In this document: piece by piece, positions 55,860 through 64,000 of the stretch | How the letters are laid out: each line of letters opens with the position of its first letter | Position numbering within the stretch: position 1 is the first letter of the stretch | NCBI RefSeq assembly: GCF_040183065.1 | Contig: NC_091126.1 | Coordinates: 139,103,204-139,167,203 of the forward strand | DNA length: 64,000 nt | Direction: 5' to 3' | Origin: Periplaneta americana | Lineage: Eukaryota; Arthropoda; Insecta; Blattodea; Blattidae | The notes under the pieces: model-generated | What the model saw: the letters and a program-made list of their open reading frames with translations, nothing else | Database searches by the model: none | Told to the model about the DNA's origin: nothing | Program-made: the position numbers and the translations under genes

Positions 55860-56745
55860 AATATCGAAACTTCTATATAATTTATATAGCTTGTTATTAT
55901 AACGCGACTCATGCCATAATCATCAATATTATCCACTTGTTGCATAAATAACTATTAATATATGTTATGTAAGCATTAAAATCCCTGTTGTTAAGTAAAC
56001 GAATTTAACATAAAAAATTTTACTTTTATTTCGAGATTAATTTGTGCAAGATCGACGCATAAAATTACTATAAAGTAAGTTCAATTTTTAAATCTATTCA
56101 ATATCTTTAAATTAGCAACATATTTACTAGTTTATTGTAGCTTTGATCCCTTTGTGTCTATTTGGTACGATATCGACTGATGTTTTCTTTTCGAATAATG
56201 CAAATTCTGGTTCCAGGATTCTTTTCTTGTTAATCGGCTTGGAAGTAATAATAAAAATATATATAAAAAAGGCGCAAGTGGCGCACTTTGCGGTTTAAAA
56301 CCTCTTACAGCCTTACATTTCTCTACTGTATACTACATTTTTATTGATTTGTTGGGATATGTACCTATTTTTTAAAAGTCTGCTTAATTTTCTAGAATAA
56401 AAATGATATTCAACTTTTTCCCTAGTGAATACTAGTTAATGTCACAGACACTCAACTCTCGGTACATGTATAATTATGATATCAAAAAGTTACATATAAT
56501 TTTATTTTTTAAATCCAGTACGAGTGGGAGTTTCCTCTTGTTCACACTTCATTGCCGCCACTAACTAATCTCACAATGGCATAACAGTCTGAACCCAGAC
56601 GCGACGTCAGCGTCTGAAAATTCAACTTTGAGGCTCTGCCATACAGTATTAATTTAGAATACTATTGTTTGAAGACTGACTCATGATAGGACGATATATT
56701 TGGAGTAATACTGAAGCATTTTTACTCATCTTCAAGGGTGACCAA
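55860..56745. other. No gene seen
   Basis: AT-rich; nothing recognised. Confidence 0.4.
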
Positions 56746-56749
56746 AATT

Positions 56750-57062
56750 ATTTCTGTCCCGTTAGACTCGTGATTTTGACCACTGTGCGCTGGTTCGAAT
56801 CCCCAGGAGAACGCAATTCTCTCATGAAATTTCGGCCAGTCTATTGGACAGGCACCCACCCAGGATTGCATGAATCTGGGGATATATGATAGCGAAATCC
56901 AGTTTCGGAAACCAGCTATAACGGCTGGGGTGATCATTGCGCTGATCATACGTTACCCTCTACTACTTGGATGATCGTTCACCTCTTCTGCGGCATATAG
57001 ACGTGAAGTCAACAGCAGGCTATTGGACCTTTGCCCTTTATGGGCTGTCGCGCCACAATATT
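56750..57062 (+). mobile_element. SINE-D copy
   Basis: A tRNA-like head with B box tggttcgaatccccaggag is followed by a body containing ccagtctattggacaggcac, ccagctataacggctggggt, gatcattgcgctgatcat and the tail atgggctgtcgcgccacaat. The tail phrase cctttgccctttatgggctg is found in SINEs of other insects. No clear target duplication. Confidence 0.75.
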
Positions 57063-57261
57063 GATTATTGGAAATGAAACATAATTTAATGGTGCAGAAC
57101 TCAAAATCCAGAAAAATAATTCTTAATTTTGTTTCTTACCTAAGATTAGTAAATGAAAGAAATTTGCAGTCAAATGTACAGTACCTTCAGACCTGTGCAA
57201 ACGTTTGCCTGAAATTAATAATTATACGGAGATTTTTTTGTGGAGCTTGCGTCCAAAAGCG

Positions 57262-57372
57262 GTTACGTATCACAGAAACATAATCATGTCAATTAGGTAC
57301 TATCATCGTGTGGTAGATGAAAGAAAGTCACTGTCCGATATTACCATATGTCCGATACCACCCAACTCTCCC
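57262..57372. mobile_element. Half copy of the TA-flanked MITE
   Basis: ggttacgtatcacagaaaca, aggtactatcatcgtgtggt, gtccgatattaccat and acccaactctcccc match the right half of 48952-49165, ending in TA. The left half is missing. Confidence 0.85.
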
Positions 57373-57375
57373 CTA

Positions 57376-58605
57376 GTGTAGTTGGAAACATATTTTAAAG
57401 GGTACTGTTGAAATCTCGTTGGTCAGACTAAGACTCTGTATGGACTCGTACTGCACTTCTTTTCCAAAGTTACTTCTTCGTCATTCATATCTCCTTCCAG
57501 ATCGCAGCCACAATTGCATATAAGGCAAGGAACTAAACGCTGACACTGGTGGCCCAACACTTTTTAGGAACAAAAGCCTGGAAATTATTTTACTAGAAAT
57601 GTATTCATTTTCGTAATACAGATATCGTTCATTTTAGTAATGGTCATTCGCATTCTTTAGTTGAAATTGAAATAGACTCTATAATATGCAATTGGATTCA
57701 AGATTCATGAACGCATAAAAGTAACAACATTTCCCTCCTGCTGACATTACGCCTGATCGAGTTTTAAAATTAGAGGATCAGTGCAGCAGAATTCTTGAGT
57801 CGCCACATCATAAGATTAGGGTAATGCAATGCTATCTACGCAAGTTTTCAAATTAGCGAAACAGAATAGCAAATTTCTTGAGATGCCATGCCATAAAATT
57901 AGTGCTAATTACTTATAGAAATACCATGACGGTATGCAAGCTTGAAATTAACAAATCAAAATTACTTATGAAGTACCTGACTATGGTTTTCGATAAAACA
58001 ACGAATGGATAAGCGTTTAAGCATATGACATAAAAAAGCTAGACGCTACTTTTATGCCAGATATCAAAATGAAAATGATTTTCAAATAGTTAACATGCTC
58101 CATACTGAAGACTATTTAAACATAATTAACATATTTTCGAGTCTCAATTTTTTCCGTTACGGTAACAGCGAGTTTTTATTTTACATGGTACGGCGCATCA
58201 GCTCGTACCGACCCAACTACAGCACTGCATGTTATAACTTTTTTTTCAGGAAAGTAGAAAAATGAAATGGCACCCACATTAAGAGAAAAAATCGGTGAAT
58301 TCTTACTAATCGATTGTGTTAATACCATATTTATCTCTTTAGTATTTCAGTAGCAAAAAAGTATATAATAATTTGGATTTTTTCACTTTTTATAAAAAAA
58401 AATATTTCTTTTTCAGTTTTTATTGGAGATTCCATTAATATTTCAGCTTTCATTATTTGAAAATAAATTATTATTACCGAGTTAGAATATATTTTCGTCA
58501 AGCTTTAACTTCTGGTACACGGAATGTATTTGCGTGAAATGTTGCAAAATGTAATATTTATGGTACAAACAAAATTAATTTTGACTGTATCGAGATTCTT
58601 TACAC
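57376..58605. other. No gene seen
   Basis: AT-rich; nothing recognised. Confidence 0.4.
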
Positions 58606-58874
58606 TTAAGGCCTCCCCAAACAGACGCGATACGGAATGCGTTACGATAGCGTTACGATTTCGCGATAACGCAATATCGCTCTATCGCGAAGAGGTGCCC
58701 AAACTGGCGCGTCCGCGATATACGATATTCTAACGTCCCCAGCCAATCAGATTATCGTAATGGGTGACCACATATGCGGATTTTAGTTTTCCAGCCACAG
58801 CGCAAAGATCAGTTACCTTCAGCAGGTGTATATCACTTGTGCTCACAGATTGCGATTTCGGATTACTTGTAAAC

Positions 58875-58985
58875 GAATGTGGAATTTTTTATTGAGTTCG
58901 TAAAGGAAAATCCGTGGCATGGAAAAGGAGAAGAAATGGAAGGAGATAGCTACAAAGTTAGATGTAAACAATAAGTGCAATTATT
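58875..58985 (+). pseudogene. MADF-domain fragment of the Harbinger element
   Basis: The plus strand reads FIEFVKENPWHGK-like sequence, then in the next frame EKEKKWKEIATKLDVN. The pattern --fv-e-p-L-------K---W-eIa--l is the MADF (Myb/SANT-like) domain of the accessory protein of Harbinger elements. A stop and a frameshift are included, and the segment ends abruptly. Confidence 0.6.
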
Positions 58986-59603
58986 TATTTATAATTTGAT
59001 GTCATACTGGCTTGTAGACTGACGCGGGGTTTAAGCTAGAAAATAAATAACTGTCGCAAAAATGCACAAATGAAAAAAAATATTTGTGCAAATTGCAAAA
59101 TGCTTGTACAATATTATAAATAATTGCGCAGAAATATAAAATTAATAAAGTATGTGGAAACAAAAAGTTATGTAATTTGTTTGTCAGAGTTTTATTACTT
59201 TTAATATCTTACCACACTCTAGATATACTTATGTAAGTAAATCATTAGACGTAGGTATGTTTAGAATAAATTACTACTGAATTTACTTCACATTAAAATA
59301 CGTTATTTTATGGGTACTCTAAACATAGAAATTCTTTACTAGTAGGCTCTTCAAGGTTAGCAGAGTGCTAAGGTTAGTTGTTGAACTAAGGTATAAAATT
59401 AATCTTTTTCTACCCTTGTGGCATTTAACTCGTCAATCCACAACCTCCTGCAACAAAAAGAGCAAATTAAAAAAAAATAAAGTTTATAATCAGGTAGGCG
59501 TACTTGTTATTTATTTCACGTTCTTGACAAAGAAAAGCTAAATCATCACTTTATACCTTTTTATATTGTTTATCTTAACCATATATGACTACCGTGGACT
59601 TAC

Positions 59604-59675
59604 CTGCGCCTGCTTTGCCTGCGACGATTCTCATCCAAGAAAGAGAAGTTCCTTTTCCATTGAAGATGAATCCAT
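59604..59675 (-). pseudogene. First exon of the Harbinger transposase
   Basis: On the minus strand ATG (complement of 59673-59675) opens MDSSSMEKELLFL, then an in-frame TGA appears; one base off, the frame continues ENRRRQSRRR and ends at gcgcag|gtaagt, a consensus splice donor (59598-59603). A short acidic then arginine-rich opening before an intron is usual for Harbinger nucleases. The rest of the gene is lost. Confidence 0.5.
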
Positions 59676-59922
59676 AAATGACACACTTCAACCCAGCATC
59701 AAAATAAACGCGTGGCGTTCTCGCGATCTACATCTCCGGGAGAATAGAACGCAAAATCGTCGCGTTCTACTTGCTGCGATAATAACGCATATTGCGATAA
59801 TCGCGTGTGTGTGAACACAATCATTGAACGCAATGAAAACATTTATCGCAAAATCGTAACGCTATCGTAACGCATTCCGTATCGCGTCTGTTTGGGGGTG
59901 CCTTTATTCGTATTGACTAATA

Positions 59923-60852
59923 CAGAGCTATTATTATCAAAGGTCCTAGAAAAGAGCGGCCGTCCGGTCGGCCACGCTCTGGGTGTTTTCTGCCGAGCGC
60001 GTAACCATTTCTCCGGCGCTTCTCCAATATATAACAGTACTATCAATAAATGTTCAATAATTCGGGTTTACCATGCTCACAGTCGTTGCTGAAAATGGCT
60101 CCCATTTCCCGACACACACAACTGACATCTTCTGATGAACGAATGAACAACACTCTGAAGTTCCACAACATTGATAGCTTGGATTTCTTCTCGCATACTT
60201 ATAGTCTTTTACTTCATGTATAGATTGAGAATTTTTCCTATAAGCCCTACCTTTAGTGTTCCCCATAATAAAAGTCACAAGGTGTTGTATCTGTGCTTTG
60301 TGGAGGCCACAAATTATTACTGATTAGTCTCGTACCGAAAATAAACTTCAATTCCCTCATTGACACGGCAGCTGTATGAGTAGTGGCGGAATCTTGTTTG
60401 AAATAAACCGACAATCGTTCCGCGTAAGAACACTACGTTTTCTGCCTGATTTTCGATTCATCATTGAGCCTGTTTCTTTAAATCTTTTAGTGAGTCGTTG
60501 TTTTAGCAGAAGGCACAGGTCTGTTTGGAACATTTATTCGAAATTTTTGTCTTGTTTTCGCACACGACCTTATGCCTTTTATGTACGTATTGTACATATA
60601 CACACGTTCACACAATGAGAATTTGTTGCTAGGCATTAGTTAAATACACAATCATCACTAAACTTTAAACACTAACATTGTACACTTGAAGAATTGAGAG
60701 TTTCATTACACGACTTCTAAGCACACTGAATGCCATAAAGCTAATGGAGGTCGATTGTGCGGGAGAAACGGTTAAGCGCGCCGGAAACCACACAGGACGT
60801 GGCCGGCCGGCTGGCCGCTGTTTTCTGGGAATTTTGATAATAATAGCTCTGT
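59923..60852 (-). mobile_element. IS630/Tc1/mariner-type element, deleted
   Basis: Inverted ends of about 90 bp: cagagctattattatcaaa on both sides, then agcggcc..cggccac and gcgcgtaacc/gcgcttaacc. Flanked by TA (59921-59922, 60853-60854). It starts 20 bp from the end of the Harbinger element. On the minus strand a transposase remnant reads VYFKQDSATTHTAAVSMREL, NNLWPPQSTDTTPCDFYYG and FIRRCQ-like C-terminal sequence (FVHQKMSVVCVGKWEPFSAT in another frame). The first catalytic block and N-terminus are gone. Confidence 0.82.
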
Positions 60853-60854
60853 AT

Positions 60855-61744
60855 ATCGGTAATGGAAAAGTTTTAATGCTATAGGCACTTTTTTCTAACG
60901 ACCTCTAGACTCATCTCGGCATATCATTTTCTCCCCAAAACCTTTCTCCACCGAGATCCCATATTTATTTGACCAACACAGTATTGGTCCTTCTTAGTGC
61001 CTACAGAAAACAAAGCCAATTCTACAGGCTGGAATAGACAATAAATTCCTATCATTATCGTAAATATTGGTTATTCAGAATCATTTTACATTTTCCGTGT
61101 TTGCATGGATTACTTCATACCTCCATGAGTAAACATGTCCGTGTTTAGTAGAAAAAAGGGAGACTGAAAAATAAGATAAATTAATTTCTTATTATGTTCG
61201 CTTTTGCATGTAAACAGAAATTCAGGGCTATCTTAACACGGTTATGTCCGTAATTGGCTGTAAGTAATTACGAAAATCTGATTCCTTTTAGTATAATTAT
61301 ACGAAAATGATATCAAACTCGATTTTCATTAAATGTGCATATGTCCGTTTTTGGACACAAGCTCCACATTTCTAGATATCTAGGCGTAAGCAGGTATTAT
61401 CTATTACTCTCCTTAGTAAGAAGCACCTTGAAGTGAAGTGTTTAATACCGCATGTCATAAACACATTTGCTGCGCTTGAGGTAACCAAAACCAAATCTAC
61501 AGTATTTTATACTAATATTAGAAAATTTGTAGCTAATAAATATTTATGTTCGCAAATATGAAAAAAATATATATTAATGGTTACAGTAAACATAATATAG
61601 TTATTTCATGTACACTAGCGAAGCATTACTTGTATTTCTTTAATCTGTTCAATTTATTAATGAAGTCAAAATATTAATTCCTTTGTTACATTAAACGTCT
61701 TTTTTTTTTTGAGCAGTCAGAGAATATATTTTCTTTTTCTCTTT
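60855..61744. other. No gene seen
   Basis: AT-rich; nothing recognised. Confidence 0.4.
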
Positions 61745-62167
61745 GGATTGGAATGAAATAATTTATGGAGGGGGCACTATGGCCCAGCACTGCGACGACC
61801 TGTTAAGGTCTATTGAGCTACCCTCTAGTGGCGCATTCTCAAACCCACACCGGCTGAACACACTAAGGTTCTCTGTGTACCCAGGTTTCGAGCAGGCAAC
61901 CCCACTCGTCCCTAGGCCAACACCCTCCGTGCGTCGCCAGCCGGCGATCGGGAATGATATAGAATAATGACGAAGTTGAGAAATGGTGACTGAATGATGT
62001 AAATAGCTAATATGGGGAAAAACGGGAGAACTCCGAGAAAACCCTCAACTGCGAACTTGTCCGCCAGAAGTATCAATATGGATTTTTCAATGAAAGATCC
62101 CAGACCTGATCGGGACTCTAACCTGCGTGACAGGTTTAAGGTCTGACCACTCAGCCACCGCAGAGGG
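61745..62167 (-). mobile_element. SINE-B copy with target duplication
   Basis: Reverse copy of 18501-18900. The minus-strand head gcggtggctgagtggtcaga has a perfect A box (tggctgagtgg), and the B box is slightly worn (aggttagagtcccgatcagg). Flanked by ttctttttctcttt at 61731-61744 and 62168-62181. Confidence 0.93.
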
Positions 62168-62412
62168 TTCTTTTTCTCTTTACTAGCGTAATAGGTGTTT
62201 TCTTTCAGAGATGTTTTAAAGTAATGATTCGGCGAAGAGAACTCTAAAGAAAAATATCATTCGCAATATCATAAAGGAATTGTAGCGAAAAGCTCAAACA
62301 TCCACAGAAATTCTGCACCAAGTTCTTCGTACTTTTTAATACACTCACTTACTGTAAGTTAAATCACGCACATTACAGGGATGTTGTAATTAAAACTGTT
62401 TTGCTTACGCCG

Positions 62413-64000
62413 CACAGTGGTCCTTTTGCGCTATCTTGCCGCGCAAAATTCGATTCAATATTTATTTTTTATTTTATTGGGTTATTTTACGACGCTGTAT
62501 CAACATCTAGGTTATTTACCGTCTGAATGAAATGACGGTGATAATGCCGGTGAAATGGGTCCAGCACCGAAAGTTACCCAGCATTTGCTCGTATTGAGTT
62601 GAGGGAAAACCCCGGAAAAAACCTCAACTAGGTAAATTGCCCCGACCGGGAATCGAACCCGGGCCACCTGGTTTCGCGGCCAGACGCGCTAACCGTTACT
62701 CCACAGGTGTGGACTCGATTCAATATTAAAATGATGTAGAAACATTGAAATAACAATTTTTACCCATGTTAAGCATTTTCCTTATCCATACCGACATGAT
62801 TTTAATTCAATTTAGGTTTAATATTAACTCTCAATCAGAGATATAGGTATTCTATAGTCTAGAACACTGTACAACTTCAGGTCTTCATCACTGCATGTAT
62901 GAAATATATTAGTAAAATACACGGAAGAAATCAGTTACATTATAGGCCTAAGTTTTATTTTAATTGTATTCTTAACTTCACACATGACACTAATACTTCA
63001 ATAAAAACACTGTAATATGCTTTCCTTTATGTTAATCAAGTACGGTATATAAATTCATTAAAATCAGTATATTTTCTTTCCATACAGAAAGTAGTAGGTG
63101 CCTGAAATGTCAATACGTTTATTCAAAAATATATAATACGTTTTAAAACTAAATACAGGTGTGTGCATTCCCATACATTCTCTATATTTATTTCTTCACA
63201 GTAATGAATTTAGCTTCACAGTCGCAGTGAGGCGCGTGCCATTCCTGGTAGCTATGTGCTATTTATCGCAGCTTGCATGAACATTGAAGAGATAAAATAA
63301 TACGGTCTTTCCAAGAAGTCAGATATTTTAATCAAACATTCATTGTAAGGAGTGTACCATACATTTATCATTTCAATATTTTCTATTATGACATAGTTTT
63401 TTATTTTAAATTATGAGGGCAATTTTACAAGTAGGCCTATAAAGTAATGGCGAAATGACAAGACGTACACTAATAATGAGCAGTTGTCACTACTAATTTT
63501 TCCTTTAATGTAATTCAGTGTTAAAAGTGTTTTCAATAATATTTAGTTCTCAGTCCTACTGTGAGCTTCAGATTAAGTTCCTGATGTGGGCGCGGGGTCT
63601 TGACAAACAAAGAACTTTATTGGGCAATAGATCCACTTCTCTTTCGAGTTTTCTTTGTGAGACTGCTTATTACACGATCTGACGATACCAAAAGCATATT
63701 AAGCATTAGATGACAAGCCAGTTATGGAAGCTTCTTTTGTATTTTGTTCATATAAAATAAATTTCTCTCTAGCCATTTTTTGTGACTGGAATTTACTCAC
63801 GATTCGGCGACAAGCAAGTAAAATTAACAGCTTTTTATTAACAGTATCTTTGAAACGAATTATCTGTAAGTTTTTAAATCAATGTTTTCCAGTAAACAGT
63901 TAAATAGTTCATCATCTCTTTCTGATCTTTCATCTGTATGGCGCCAAACATGAAAAAGATCGTTCTGCGATACCTCTTCTGAAAGTGCTAAAACCTGAAA
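62413..64000. mobile_element. Transib-like element, second copy (partial, runs off the window)
   Basis: Starts cacagtggtccttttgcgct after CGCCG (62408-62412), again the CGNCG pattern. From there it is the reverse complement of 46396-49452, covering the parts at 49430 back to about 47140: catacatgcagtgatgaaga, gaggcgcgtgccattcc, gtgtacgtcttgtcatttcg and so on. The three insertions found in the first copy are absent. It has its own SINE-A at 62463-62714. Confidence 0.8.
62463..62714 (-). mobile_element. SINE-A copy inside the Transib-like element
   Basis: Same family and orientation as 13390-13641. Flanked by tcgattcaatatt at 62450-62462 and 62715-62727. The corresponding site in the first Transib-like copy (atactgaatcgaattttgcg at 49409-49428) is empty, confirming the boundaries. 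Confidence 0.96.

Larger units (their letters stand above)
58609..59903. mobile_element. PIF/Harbinger element, internally deleted
   Basis: Long inverted ends: aggcctccccaaacagacgc plus gatacggaatgcgttacgat on the left and aggcacccccaaacagacgc plus the same on the right in reverse. Both are flanked by TTA (58606-58608, 59904-59906), the 3-bp TWA duplication of PIF/Harbinger. Remnants of both genes typical of this superfamily survive, converging from opposite ends: a MADF-like piece at 58875-58985 (+) and a transposase-like first exon at 59604-59675 (-). The centre is deleted. Confidence 0.88.

Noticed and set aside
60376-60618. A plus-strand protein of 80 residues
   Set aside because: It lies opposite the transposase remnant of the 59923-60852 element and has no pattern of its own.

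Overview
This is a stretch of animal nuclear DNA from an insect with a large, AT-rich, repeat-laden genome. There is no prokaryotic operon structure, no long intact host gene and no rRNA. About half of the bases can be assigned to transposable elements or simple repeats, and most coding-looking stretches are transposase or reverse-transcriptase relics. The mix (mariner, Tc1-like, piggyBac, hAT, PIF/Harbinger, a Transib-like element, Penelope, several non-LTR families, at least four tRNA-derived SINE families) would fit a blattodean such as a cockroach or termite. That placement is an impression from the LINE and SINE families and was not tested.

Layout. 1-3.6 kb: a dispersed repeat, a worn SINE, a Tc1-like relic on the minus strand, and a 51-bp minisatellite. 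4.1-9.9 kb: a nest of DNA transposons. A mariner (4437-5795) sits inside the left terminal repeat of an older IS630/Tc1/mariner-type element (4416-6461), and a second, internally deleted copy of the same mariner (8553-9524) splits a Harbinger-like gene on the minus strand. 10.6-11.3 kb and 25.4-26.0 kb carry two relics that resemble different halves of the same mobile protein family (DUF7869-like). 14.05-16.47 kb is an almost intact piggyBac-type element. 16.6-17.0 kb is a striking compound microsatellite. 17.8-23.9 kb holds a LINE tail, SINEs, a hAT element with a duplicated right end, an unnamed relic gene and a LINE cut by a MITE. 27.0-28.3 kb is a mariner, 29.7-31.4 kb a LINE, 31.4-32.9 kb an IS630/Tc1/mariner-type element with a DUF4817-like head. 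33.2-36.5 kb is a composite element containing a Penelope remnant with hammerhead-like cores and another mariner. 36.6-40.0 kb is a nearly full-length LINE with a SINE inside. 40-46 kb holds SINE, LINE and hAT-like pieces and long TTTA/TCTA simple sequence. 46.4-49.45 kb is a Transib-like element carrying three later insertions, and a partial second copy begins at 62.4 kb. 49.45-49.69 kb is the one CpG-rich spot and the best candidate for host promoter or exon sequence. 51.6-64 kb holds LINE tails, a broken 136-bp minisatellite, SINEs, a Harbinger element and an IS630/Tc1/mariner-type element.

How the parts relate. The window is best read as a record of nested insertions. The two Transib-like copies act as dated host sites: insertions present in one are absent from the other, which gives exact boundaries for a SINE, a MITE and two unusual inverted elements that carry tRNA-like modules at both ends. 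Those two inverted elements are the most unusual structures seen here. No transposase in the window is intact as written. The piggyBac needs only two single-base changes in T runs and one mariner has three in-frame stops and no frameshift, so these two are the youngest.
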